Positions 33,701 to 46,100 of a stretch of DNA of 64,000 nt are shown one piece after another. The notes beneath the pieces were generated by a model. That model was not told where the DNA came from, made no database searches, and saw nothing but the letters and a program-made list of their open reading frames with translations. This DNA comes from Brachypodius melanocephalos (lineage: Eukaryota; Chordata; Aves; Passeriformes; Pycnonotidae): positions 8,745,546 to 8,809,545 of the forward strand of contig VZSR01000028.1 in assembly GCA_013398615.1 (NCBI GenBank), read 5' to 3'. Positions within the stretch are counted from its first letter, which is position 1. Each line of letters begins with the position of its first letter. The position numbers and the translations under genes were made by a program.

Positions 33701-35430
33701 TTTGTGACAAAGATTTGAAAGCCGTTAAGCATCCTGTGGATATTTAGTGGCCTCATAGACATCTTGGAGATCCCTGTTGGGTATTCTTGACCCTTCAGGG
33801 TGTGGAGAAACTGAGAATAAAATGCCCTTTCTAATCCGGGTGGACTCCTAATCCAGTGCTCTTTCTGATTTCAGTTATTTGCTGGGAGATTTTTAAAGCT
33901 GGTGATGTAATGCCTGTTTAGAAAGCTGATTTAAGGTCTATAACTGTATCCATTCAAGAATTTAGTTGTGTAGCTCATTCTGACAGCCCTCCTAAACTTT
34001 GTTCCATAGCCAGTGGGAAAAGTCTAATCAATTTTCTCAATGGCTCCTGCAGGAGTTAATTGTAAGTCTAACTCTAAGACTGAACAATTGGATCCCGGTT
34101 CCTCTTCTGCTCTAACTGGAGCCAGTGCCTCAGGCTGGAACAGGCAAAATCTTAGCCCACCAATGCCCTCTAAACTCATTCTGTTTAGCTATGCTGATAA
34201 CTCACATGTAAACAAATTTCTTGTTGCAATACCAAACTTCTATATCCAGCAGGCTGACATTTGATTAGCCAGTTAAGCATCATGAGTTAGTCACGGACCT
34301 GGGACATGCTGAGAAACCTGGCTCTCAAATCTTTGTAACAGCCTGCTTCTCTGCTGATGGCTACTCATTTACAGAGTGTTGGGCTCTGTCCTGGAGCAGA
34401 GTTGTCGCATTTGTCCCTCCAATATGGGGAAGAGTGCTTGTGCATTCTGAAACTGGCAGGTGTCTGCACTTCACAAAAGTTTCAAAATGACTTTGCACAC
34501 CTCTTTTCCATCCTGCCTCTACCACATTCCTGATTTTTAAAGTTCAAAGGTCTGGTATCTCTGAGAGACCTCTGTGTTCATATACAACCTCAGCTAGAAG
34601 GATGCTGACACACGCACATAATTGAACAGGGACCTGGTGCAGGTATGAACTTGCATTTTAATGGGAGAATAGATTAAAATAATGCCCAAATACCTTTAAA
34701 GGAAGGAAAGAAGACAACATTGTAAATCGCAGTCATGCTGGTTTTATGATGGATTAAATAATGAAAAAGGTTTGGATTCATCAAGAAAATTATAGAATGA
34801 AATATAATGAATCTGTCAGCTTGGTTTAGTGTGAATGATAGGTCTTTCAAACCTGTTGCAGTTGTGTTTTTCAATGCCACTTACTATGTTTTTAGGGCCT
34901 CTCAACAATATTATAGCCTTTGTATGGTAAAGTATTCAGCTTGCGTGCCTTTACAAGCAAGTTCAATAATGTAATAAATACTTACATATTATTAACAAAT
35001 AAATACTAAGACATGACCCAAATAATTGAGGTTATGGGGACCATTTAAAAATTCCGGTCTGTTAAAATTACAGTTTGTCTTCTTGTTTTCAATTTTTTCT
35101 ATCTGAAAAGGAAATATTGAAGAAGACAAGCCTGTAAAAATTCTTTCTTGACTTCTGTTGGCCAAAGAAGTCATGCAGTGGGCTGTGCTAGTTTGCTCAT
35201 GGAGAATGCAGCTGATGATTGCCATTTCACTGAAAATCCTGGCCAGCACACGGCCAGTTCACATGAAAATCCAAGCCAGAAGTTGAACTAAGGAAAAACA
35301 GACAGGAAAGAAAAAAAAAAATACTACTGCAGAGATGTAAGTTGTAAGTGTAGCAAAGACTTAGCTGGCAATGTAGACTACTCTGCAGTAGTAAATTGGC
35401 CACTATGGGTTTTAAAATAGCAGTGCTAGA
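25946..35430. other. Long AT-rich intergenic stretch, no gene recognised
   Basis: About 9.5 kb between the LTR cluster and a CR1 copy. I checked both strands for long or domain-bearing frames and for CpG-rich blocks and saw none. A 34-nt poly(A) run sits at 30735-30768. A more GC-balanced 33420-34560 block may be an old unclassified repeat. Enhancers cannot be judged by eye. Confidence 0.6.
30735..30768. repeat. Poly(A) run, 34 nt
   Basis: Uninterrupted A34 with no recognisable retroposed sequence just upstream. Confidence 0.95.
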
Positions 35431-35439
35431 AAAGCATAA

Positions 35440-35808
35440 ATCCCTGGGTACTGTTCAGCCTGGAGAAGAGAAGGTTGCACAGAGACCTCGTATCAGCCTT
35501 CCAGTACCTGAAGCATCTACAGGGGAGCTGGAGAAAGACTCTGCCTGAGGAACTGTAGTGATAGGACAAGAGGGAATGGCTTCAAACTGAAATAAAGGTA
35601 ATTTAGATTAGATAAGTAAGAAATTCTGTAGTGTGAGGGTGGTGAGGCACTGGAACAGGCTGTCCCCTATCCCTAGAGTGTTCAAGGCCAGGTTGGATGG
35701 AGCTCTGAGTAACCTTGTCTAGTGGAAGGTGTTTCTCACCCATGGCAGGGGTTTGGAATGTGATGATCTTTAATGTCCTTTCCAACCCAAATAATTTTAT
35801 GATTTTAA
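35440..35808 (+). mobile_element. CR1 LINE 3' fragment
   Basis: Sense CR1 tail from 'gttcagcctggagaagag' through 'ggtggtgaggcactggaaca' to 'cctttccaacccaaataatt'. 5'-truncated. Confidence 0.88.
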
Positions 35809-37029
35809 TTACTGTCTGAAAACTCCATAGTGATTAGCAAATTAAACTCTGTACTGAACAGAGAATTGACCTTAAAAGGACCAGAGCTGAGCTTGACCCA
35901 AATCTGAAGTGTTGTTTTAAGCTTGCCCTAAACTTGTATTTTCAGAATAAATATAGAAAGCTGTTTAAGTCATAATCATTAATAAATCATTGAGCAAATA
36001 GAAGTTATGTGTTTTTAAAATAATTTTCAGCCTTACTCTCTTTTTCATTTAATTTTGCCACATCTGTAAGAGCTGTGCTGTTACTGACAAAACTCGTGTA
36101 TCCATGTTATTGTTATGCTTGCTGCTAGGTTGGTGAGTGCATATTGTGTGGTGCAGATATTTTTATAATCTAATATGCCATCCATCTTCCTGATGGAAAA
36201 TCTACCTGCATTCCTGAATTTCTACATAAAGTTGCAGCAAAAGTAGTATGACAACATGGGCTTAATACTATTGCCATTAAAATTGGTGACAAAATTGTGG
36301 AGTGCTTAAGTACGTACAATGGCATTGACATTGACCAAGAGCATTGTTAAAAGTCTGTGTGTGATAATTCAGATCATCTATTTAGTATTAGGTCTATATG
36401 GCTGCATAGTGTTAAAAATTCCTTGTGTCAGAAATTTTTTTTTACTGATATTGATCCTTTCCCTGTTGCAATATTCGGTATGTTTTCAAGAAATGCAGCT
36501 AACTTGGCACTATTTACATTTTTAAAAAAATATAGTAACCCAAGGTTCTCCTTACAACAGGGTCTTGTAAACAGGCTGATGAATAATGTGAGAGTTTAAA
36601 AACAGGGTTTTACTACAAAGGGGAGAGGCAGTCATTTTTCCCTTCTGCGCCTCAGCATGGAGAGGTCTCACAATAAAAACTGCATAACTAGTCACAGGGA
36701 GTTTGAGAATTCTCCAGTGAGCTCTATTAAGCACAAGCCTGACCAAACCAAGTAGCTCTGACTCCAATGTGATCTGTAGTTTTTCTACTAATTCCAGAGG
36801 AAGAAGGATTAGGATGTTGGAGCATAGATGTTTCAATACAACACACAAAAACTCATGATGAATTGGCTCAGTGACACCATTCCACTTGCTTGGCTATATA
36901 TGAATTATAAATTCTGTGATTGTTACTGTTTGAAACTTCTAGAACATCTAATATGGCTAAAAACAATTGAATGTGAAATTAAAAATGGGATGCTTTTGTG
37001 TTAGCTGGAGGTGTGTAGGTGAGGAACAA
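35809..37029. other. Intergenic AT-rich spacer
   Basis: No exon, RNA or repeat family recognised in about 1.2 kb. Confidence 0.55.
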
Positions 37030-37272
37030 AAAAAGTATTAGTGAAGGAGGGTAAGTTTAGATCGGATTTTAAAGGAAAATTCTTTACCGTGAAAGTGGTG
37101 AGGCACTGGAATAGGCTGCTCAGAGAGGCTGTGGATTCCCCACCCCGGGAAGTATTCAAGACCAGGTTGAACAGAGTTCCTGGTCTAGTGGAAGGTGTCC
37201 CTGCCATGGCAGGGGTTTGGAATGAGATGATCTTTAAGGTCCCTTCCAACCTGAACCATTCTATGATTCTTA
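37030..37272 (+). mobile_element. CR1 LINE 3' fragment
   Basis: Sense CR1 tail with 'gaaagtggtgaggcactgga', 'caggggtttggaatgagatg' and the end 'aaccattctatgattctt'. Confidence 0.88.
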
Positions 37273-38427
37273 TTTTGCAGTGCAACTACATGAGAGACAT
37301 CTTTTTTTCAACTAGAAATATTACATTTGATACTTAAAAAAAATTTATAATGGAAGGAAGATGCTTTGTGTAAAATATCACTATAGATATTATTCATTAA
37401 ATCACATTAAATGACATAGCATCTTATGCTTTATAAATTTAAATAGCAATTTGAATATTTCTGATGTTTTCCACAGACTCCAGTAATGAAAAGTCAGGTC
37501 TAACAGGTCTAACCTAATTAAGCATTACAACATTGTTGCTAGGTACTCCTGACTTTTGGACACAAAGCTAAGAAATAAAATCATCTGATAAAGGCCAGTG
37601 AATGAATCAATAGCAGACTTCAGATTGGAACTCCAAGTTCTTGCTTCCTAGTTTTATTCTGAATCATAAATTGTCTTGTAATTGCTAAAGTGAAGAGAAA
37701 GGTCAGTAACAATTTATCTACATTCAGGATTCTCACATTCATTTCTATGCTTTCTAAAATAAATTAGTTTAAAATCTCTGAAAGACAGAGACAGATTCTG
37801 ATTTCTAATGCAAAAAGGTGAAATGAAAATTAAATAGAAGTATTAATATGCAAAAAAGGCACAGATGGTGGTGCCACTATTTAAAAAAATAGATTAGAAG
37901 GTTAATTCCTAAGCCTGTCTCCCATTCCCTAGGCTGGAGATCCCTGCATCCCAGCTGGTTGTGCTGGCCTCTCAGCACTGCAATCATCTCCCTAGGACAT
38001 TACAATAAGGGATGGTCTCCTGGAGGTCTGTTGTTGACATTCACAGCACAGAAATATCACCATTCCTTAAAAATATATGCTTTTAATTCCTGTGGCTTCA
38101 AGTGAAAAAAAAAATAGCAGTGATGTGACTCTTCTAGTTGGTGACATGGTGTTTCTCTGAATTTGCTGTACACTGGCCTAGAGCAACAGCTCAGGGGGAT
38201 GGTGACAGCCCCATGAGTGGGGTGGGGGGGGCCACTGGAGGGGCAGCACCTCCACAGATATCCCCGGGTTCTTCCCACTTCCCAGGGCAGATGTGATGCT
38301 CTGGTGCTGGTGGAAATGCCCTCAGAAAACAAGGGTCACCAGCAGTGGCAGTGTGTCAGTATTACTCTGTCCAGTGTTCTGCTGGGCCCCAGTTCTTAAT
38401 TTCAGTTGGCTAAGTGAAAAAAAAAAA
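37273..38427. other. Intergenic spacer
   Basis: About 1.15 kb with no recognised gene. A G-rich stretch at 38216-38246 contains several runs of three or more G. Confidence 0.55.
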
Positions 38428-39105
38428 TCCTAGAATCATCAAGGTTGGAATAGACCTTTAATATGATCCAATCCAACTGTCAATCAGCACCGCCACTGTA
38501 ACTCCTAAAGCACATCACCCAGTGCCAGATCCAGATGCCTCTTAAACACCTCTGGGTTGGTGATTCCACTTCCTGAGCAACCTATTCCAATGCCTGAATA
38601 CCCAAACAATGGGAAAAGTTTTCTAATGTCTAATCTGAATATCCTCTGTCTCAACTTAAGGCCATTTCCTCTCATCCTCTCACTGGCGTGGCAGAAGACA
38701 CTGGCCCCCACCTCACTCCACTCTCTTCTCAGGGAGTCCTAGAGGGCATTGGGGTCCCCCTGGAGTCTCTTCTCCTCCAGACTGAACAACTCCAGCTGCC
38801 TCCACTGCTCCTTGTAGGAACATGAGCAAGAAGCTTCACCAGCTTCCTTGCCTTTCCCTGGACAAGTTTCAGCACCTCAATATCTTTCCTGAGCTGAGGG
38901 GCCCAGAACTGGAGACAGCAACTGAGATGTGGCCTCACCAGTACCCAGTACAGAGGCATGCTAACTTCCCTGGTCCTGCTGGTCACACTATTTCTGACAC
39001 GGCCCGGGTGCCATGGCCCTTCTCGTTCACCTGGGCTGGCTCAGGTTCAGCTGCTGTTGATCAGCACCCCCAGGGCCTTTCCCACTGAGCAGATTTCCAG
39101 CCACT
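38428..39105 (-). mobile_element. Longest CR1 LINE fragment in the window
   Basis: Reverse-oriented CR1 end of about 680 bp. It reaches further into ORF2 than the other late copies, and the minus strand reads reverse-transcriptase C-terminal text such as [20 protein letters not shown], broken by frameshifts. Confidence 0.85.
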
Positions 39106-39241
39106 CCGCCACCAATCTGTAGAGCTGCATGGAGTTATTGTGGCCAAAGTGTCAGACTTTGATAGTTTAAGTGAAAAAATGGGGTTGGTTAAATAAAAAA
39201 AAAAAAAAAGTGAAGCTGGTTAAGTAACAAAATAGGGCTTT

Positions 39242-39385
39242 CACGGACTCACAGAATGGTTTGGTTTAGAAGGGACTGTAAAGATTATCTCGTTCCAACT
39301 CCCTGCCAGGGACAGCTTCCAGTAGACCAGGTTGCTCCATCCAGCCAACACCTCCAGGGATGGGGCATCCATAGTTTTATTCGGT
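39242..39385 (-). mobile_element. Short CR1 3' fragment upstream of the NCKAP1 promoter
   Basis: 'cacagaatggtttggtttag', 'cgttccaactccctgccagg' and 'caacacctccagggatgggg' are CR1 3' UTR words. It ends about 300 bp before the NCKAP1 ATG. Confidence 0.75.
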
Positions 39386-39419
39386 GCAAACCTTGATGAA
39401 ACACGGGCGTTCTCCACCG

Positions 39420-40165
39420 TTTCGGAGCCCACCTTGGGGCTCTGCCCGAGCCGCCCCTCACGCTCCCCTCAGCGCCCCCAGACCCGCGGGGCAGAGCGAG
39501 GCGCGAGGCGCTGCCGCCGCCCGCCCGCCGGGGGCGCCCGCGCGCCGCCCCACGTGACCCGTGCCCACGCCCCGCGGAGGCACCGAGCGCCGGGCCGGGC
39601 GGAGAGGGAGCGCCGGGCCGGGCTAGGCCGGCGGCCGTGGGGCTGAGAGCGGCGGTGGGGGCAGCGGAGGGCCAGGATGTCGCGGTCCGTTCTGCAGCCC
39701 AGCCAGCAGAAGCTGGCGGAGAAGCTCACCATCCTTAACGACCGCGGCGTCGGCATGCTCACCCGGCTCTACAACATCAAGAAGGTGCGGGGGGCCCCGG
39801 CGGAGAGGGGGGTGGACGGGGAGCCGCCCCGGCGGGATCCTCACCGCCGCTCGGGCTGGCGCTCCGCTGGGCTTGCGGCTGTGCCGGCTGCGCCGCGGCC
39901 TAGCGGCGGAGCCCGGGAGGCTGGGCGGGAGCCGCGCCGCCGCCGCCCGACCCGCGAAGGGGAGGCCGGGGCTTCGGTGCGGCCGCCGCATCGATAAAGA
40001 TAGAGAAGGATGAAGGAATGGAGGAGGCCGGGCCGATCCTGGCGGCGCCCGCAGCAGCGGGGCCTGGTCCCGGCGCAGCCCCCGGAGCCGCTGCCGCCCC
40101 GCTGCCGTGCGTGACTCACACGAGCCGCGAGTGGGCAGCGCCGCGGGGCTTTTCCCACGCCAAAA
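39420..40165. promoter_or_regulatory. NCKAP1: CpG-rich promoter and 5' region of NCKAP1
   Basis: Very high CG density spans the 5' flank, exon 1 and the start of intron 1. An E-box CACGTGAC is at 39551-39558 and GC-rich Sp1-type boxes surround it. No TATA box. The transcription start is probably between about 39560 and 39650. Confidence 0.65.
39677..39784 (+). CDS. NCKAP1: NCKAP1 exon 1 (coding part)
   Basis: 36 codons: [20 protein letters not shown] then [19 protein letters not shown] context is CCAGGATGT. The donor AAG|GTGCGG is weaker than consensus. Confidence 0.97.
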
Positions 40166-43100
40166 CCTGTGGCTACCGAGCGGAAAAAGGGGTATGGGGT
40201 AAAATTAGTAAGTTTAATTTCGATAAGTTCGAGTCGCGCCGTTGCTTAGCAGCTCTCGGCGTGAGATGGAGCAGGAGCTTGGAGCTGCGGTGGGTGCTGG
40301 AGCTGCTCCCCGGCTCCCGAAGGAAGTGGATCGGTGTTGGCCTGGGTGAGGTGGCTCGGCGGTGCAGGAAGCTGTAGGTCGGAGTCTTGAGAGAAGGATG
40401 GGTCACGCCTCCGTGCTCGCCTAATTTCTCTGCTGGAGGTAATCGTTGTGCTTTCCTGTAGGAAAGAATGTAGTTCATGGCCACAGAATCATACAATGAT
40501 TTGGGTTGGAAGGGGACCTTGAAGATCATCTAGTTCCAATCCCTGCATGCTTCTCAGCTTCATTTTCCTAATGAGTGATACATCGTCTGAAAGTATGTGG
40601 CCCCTCAACCCACTTCAGTAATGAATACCGGTTAGGATTTTATTGCTTTGCCTTGAACACAATTGTTTGTGAGATTTTCCTTATTTCAAAGAAAATGCTA
40701 GTTATTACTTTTGAGCAGCAAGTACACATTTGCGGGTTCAGCACATTAAAATTTCAGTGCTGTTCCCCAGCTGCAATGGCAAAGGAAGTTTGAGAGTTCT
40801 AGGTGCTTACTTGGTCCTCTGACTTCTGGACCCAGGTTTCTGTCAGGAGTGACCCTGCCTGACTGATCTGAGGTAAAGGGTGTGTTTCATCCAAGTTTTT
40901 TGCTCATATGGGAGACCACGAGAAGTAAGGACTACCAAGTGCAATGTTGATTTTAATTAAAGTGTTTTTTCAGGTGTTTTTTCAACAAACCAAGTGACTG
41001 AAGTATTTAAAAATCAGTGTTCATCCAAAGTCATTTCCCTATTTGATATGCACTTGAGTGTTTCTGCAAATCTTCTTCACAGACATAAATAAAGCATTCA
41101 GACTAGATGATTCCTGTCTTTCTGAGAGATTCCTTTTTGTCTGTAGTTTTATACATTGGAAAATCACTTCAGTTTAATAATCATAACAATATGATTACAC
41201 TTCTAACAGAAATAGACAATTTATGGGGAAAGCCATCAAAATGAGGAAGTTGTTTGTGCGTGTGCTTGTTGCGCTTTGAGAGAAATATCCCAGGTGAAAA
41301 ATGAGCAAGGGGAATTTCTCCTGAGCACAACTCTGCTGGAAACAGGACTGGAGAAATTAACCCGGGTCTTGATAGCCCTGCCTTAGCCATTTTGAGTCTG
41401 GGCTCTGTTTGCACTCCCAGTGTTCTGATACAGGGACATTTTCTCCTGTTAAATGGTCCAGTGCCTACAGACATGTTTGTACTTGGCACGTTTGGATGGC
41501 TGAGCTCTGAGCGTGTCGCCCCATATGGTGGAACGCTCTGCTGTTACTCACGTCTAGGAAGTGATGCAGGTGGACAGGCTCTCTGTAGGGGAGCATCAGC
41601 ACTGGTGGTGACACTCCTTTCTCCTGCAAATGCCAAGAACCAAATCCAAAATTGCTAGGTCTTGCATACAGGGAGAGAAGTAGGCATGACCAAGTGCCTT
41701 GATTATTGTGTCGCGTGTAGTTTTGCAAATACGGAGATGTCGCAGGCACAACTCTTGTGTATTCATGTAGTGATTTGTGAATTCAAATAGTAGTTTTCTT
41801 CAGCTGCAGTCAGTGCTGCTTGACAGGGAGAACTGGCTAGCTCAGATGGTGAGCCCAGAAGTCTTGGAATTGATTATTGTGTTTTATTATGAGTCTCTCT
41901 TCAGCCCAGCTGCAACATCGCTGACTGTTTGGAACACTTTAGTTTTGTTTATTTCTTTTTTCCCCCCCCTCTTTTTAAAGTGTCAATTCCAAAACTGCTG
42001 TTTAAGATTCTGTCATCTCTGTTGAAGATGTGATACTGAAAGTCAAGCAACTAAAAAACCACACAATATGTGGGTTTGCGGTTAAAGGAAATGGTTAAGA
42101 CTTTTTTTAATAAGAGGAAGTGAGGGGTTGAAATGTACTTAGCAGCAGCAGAGATTGCTTTAGATGCTGTCTACAGAGTACATATTTTCAAGGATTAAGA
42201 ATTTTCTCAACTGTTAGAAACAAAGCAGGAAAATTTTAGTTCCCAAAGAACTACAGAAGTTGTTAAAAGCAGTTAGAAACAATGATTCTTTCATCTTCCT
42301 ATACAAATTTCAGTTTTGTTGCTGTTGTGCTCAGAGCTGATAATTGTTCATAGTTTCCTGTTTACTGACCTTCTGTGCCACTGTTGTCTTTTGAAATAGT
42401 TAAAAGTTTGTTGTTTTTGAAACAGAGTATCTGACTCTATAGGTTTTTTTTGCCTCTGAGAGTGACATGGAAATAAGGAAAAGTGAAGTTATTAAGATAA
42501 TAATGGATGATGAAACAGAACTTTAATTTCCCCTCTGTAAGGAGGTGGAATTTTTGTTGCTGTTGTTATTTTGAAGGATGGCTCTTTGCTTGCTGCTTTC
42601 AGCTGTCTTTTGCATTGGGACCAGTATTAGTACTGAACTTGGAACTCTTAGCCTTGTGGTTTCTCTCTTGGTTTGTCACTTCTGTTTTTTAAGAATTTAT
42701 CCACGGTTATGTAGGTTATTGTCTACCCTGTAACTTTTGTCATTACTTGCCTGCAACTACACCTTTATAAATCAAAGAGAGCAGGGTTTGTTCATGCCAT
42801 CCTGGCTCAGGTGAAGCTTGGATTTCATGGCTACCTTCTGGAGCAGACCAAGTCTTGTGTTGGTAAGGTTTCTGAAAATGCTGCCATTACTGTCAACTGT
42901 TTTGTTTGGGAGTGGTGGCAGCAGAGAATAATCTTTTTCTGTGGGTCTGTCTTTTGTTTGTTTATAAAGCCCTTGGATACTGGATGTGTTTACAGTAAGA
43001 GATTTGATCTTGAAATACCTGAAGTAGAGATTTAGCCACAGCAAATCAAGGGGGTTTGACTTTCATGAGTGTTGAAGTAGTACTACACTCAACAGAACTG

Positions 43101-46100
43101 CTAGGGATGAAAGTTAAGGTTTTGAATTATTTAGAGTTTATGTTAATCAAAAATGATGAGTCTTTATTTAGCATGAATTGCTTTGCTAGCAGTGTTCTGT
43201 TGTTCTTCACAGTATAGGTTTTACGTTTGTTCACAAGATGTTTTTTGAATGTCATTAACAAAACAAATTCTTCTGAGTTTCCTAACTTGATTACATAGTG
43301 ACTGAAAAATGAGAATCTTATACCAGTTCTTAGATGGGAACTGCATAATCAAACTGAAGTCATAGATAAGGAACTTAATAACTGTTTGCAGAGGCTTTAG
43401 CTGACTTCATATTTTCAAGATGTAGTAGTGGAAATACTGGATTTTTACCTATATTGAGGATGTTACTACCTAAATTTAAAAGCTGTAAAAGCTAGTTGAT
43501 TGTTTTATTAATAGAACCAGCCAATAAAGTGTCCAGTTTTGCTCAGGCATTTGGGCGGTTCTTTAGGAAAGAGTGGAAGAGATTTTTAGGTGACTGGAAG
43601 GCCGTGGGGAAGTTTCCAGTCTGCAGAACTCTGAAGTTTGGAATGGTGTAGGATTAGATCACCCTTTGCACAGAGCTCTATGCTGGAGTGCAGACCTTTG
43701 AGCTGAGAGGAATAGCTCACCAATGATTTAATTTTGAATTGTAAGGTTGGTGTTGAACAGATAATGTCAGGTAATGTCTTCAGGTCACTAGGAAGTTTCT
43801 CAGGGCGGGGCAGTATTGCTTCCATAGATGTCAGCAGTTCTTTAAAGGCTAAAATGGCAGTATATTTTTATGTCTGTGATCTTGGAGGAATGGCTTATAA
43901 TACTGTTTTATTGATAAGCAGAGGAGGAAGCCCCAAACAAACTCACAGTGCTGGCAATCAAAAAAAAAATTCCTTTGCTCACAAAGCAAACACTAACTGG
44001 TCATACCTTATCATACTATTTTTTTTCCACTCAGAAAGGTGATTAAATTTGTAGAGAAGCAGACTTTGTAATAAAATAAAAATATCCCATGATATCTTCT
44101 AAAATATACAGAGTGGATTTTTCCTTTTGCATCAAGAGTGGATGCCCAGAATTATCTAGCCTTGTTTCTTGGCTTACAAGTACAAGTTACCTTGCCCCCT
44201 GCAATCAATAATTTTGTGTTAACACAAAACCAAATACAGTTTTAGTTGCAAGAGATTTTTAAAGTTGTGTGCAGAGGAGATACACCTAAAAAGTAATAAC
44301 AGTTCCCATTCGAGGTTCAGGGTAGACAAGGCTTTCCCATTGCCTTGCTTCTTTTCATTAAAATATTATTTTATAAACTACATTGAGGAAAACTGTGGCA
44401 GTGAAACTTCTCTTAATTTTTTTTTATCCTTTGCATTTCACCTGCCATGTATTTGATTAATAGAACCAAGTCCTTAAACAGGTGCTACAAACAGAAGAGG
44501 ACAAAGTGAATTTATCACTTTATCACTAATATGTTTCATTAATTCATGAGGGGATTGATCACTCTAGTATGGACAGCCTAGAAGATACTTTATATGTTGA
44601 CTTTAGCAAGGCTGCTGACGTGACCTCATCTGTTTGTTCTCACGAACAATCTAAGGAAGTGCACTCTGGATGAAGTTGTGATGATGACAGGAGATGGATC
44701 ACTGTATTAGGGAATGATTGTGAGGATCTCATTGTCAGATGGGGATCAACAAGGTCTTGTTGGGGTGTGTGTTACCTCTGATTCCAGTCACTCTTTGCTT
44801 CAACAGCCTAGATGACAGCTACAGTGTGCTTAAAAAAATTATATGTAGGAAACTGGGACGAGCTACAGAATCTAATTGAAATTCAGCTTGAGCTTAGAAA
44901 TTGTAGGTATGGTCTAACGGGCTTGGAGGTGGCCGAGCAAGTATGATTGTAGCTGTTTTGTGCTTAGTGGAATTTAAAGGACAAAATGAGAAATAATGAG
45001 ATATGAAGTCTGGAGAAAATAGCTTGAAAAAGTTAGGGACGTCCCAGGGCAAACAAGAGCCAGGTAAGTTTCTCTGCAAAAAATCAGGGATGACATGAGG
45101 TTATATAAATGTGTGAGCAAGATAATCTGAAGGAAAAGTAAGCAATCCTTTTACTCCTTCATTAAGATTCATTGAAAATCTATCTGTTTGACCACTCTTT
45201 TCAAGGAAGATGTGGACAAAATGGAGAAAGTTCAGAGCTGAATAATAAGGACAAGTGGTGCAGAAAATTGCACCCATTAAAAAATGGGAATGTTTTTTCA
45301 AGTCGGTTTATAAGTAGTACAAATTTGTAAATACTTAAGACTGCAGTAGAGAAGTGGGGAATAGTTTGTGCCATCCAGTATGACCACCAGAGATCAAGAA
45401 GTAATGGATTAAATTAAATATTGGAAATCTGAATTTAATATTTGAAAAGACCGTGGGAATGTTTTTCAATGTATCATGTTCAAGACTTGTGAGTAAAGAT
45501 TTGGCAGACATATCCCAGGAGCAACGCAGATACAATTGATCCTGCCTTTGAACAGGAGAGGTAGGTAGGCAATTTCTTGAGGTCCTTTCTAGCCTTTTCT
45601 TCTGATTTCACATGAATTTACATTTTACTTAGTTGAATTTCTGAGTAGCGATACAGTAGGGTTTAAAGTAAGATATGTACTTATGGTTCAAGACACAGCA
45701 AATAATGAGTAAACACAGGGAAGATGTCTTGCTTAGATCTAGGAAATACTGGGCTGGCTGTAACACCTATAACTGTAATTTTGAATTGATATGAAGGGAC
45801 ATTATCTTTCAAATTTTGAACCCCAGTAAGTAAAAAATGCGACAGCTGTTTCTAATAATTTCTAATAATTTTGTACCATATTTTGGATATGTCCAAGGCC
45901 TTTAGAGACTCTTCATAAAGTAACTACATGGAGATTTTCTTCTGCTTCCAGGTGTTGGTTGAAACTATTGGCATACTTTGTATCAAGATACAGGTTTAGC
46001 TATCATTTATGTTATCATTTATCATTTATGTAACTACAAGCATAAGTAATGTAATTTACTTAGTACAAAGGCACCCTAGCTATGCTGGTGTAGGACAGTT

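Noticed and set aside
39469..40158. Frames on both strands over the NCKAP1 CpG island
   Set aside because: Arg/Pro/Ala-rich translations of GC-rich DNA; the real product is the 36-codon exon 1.
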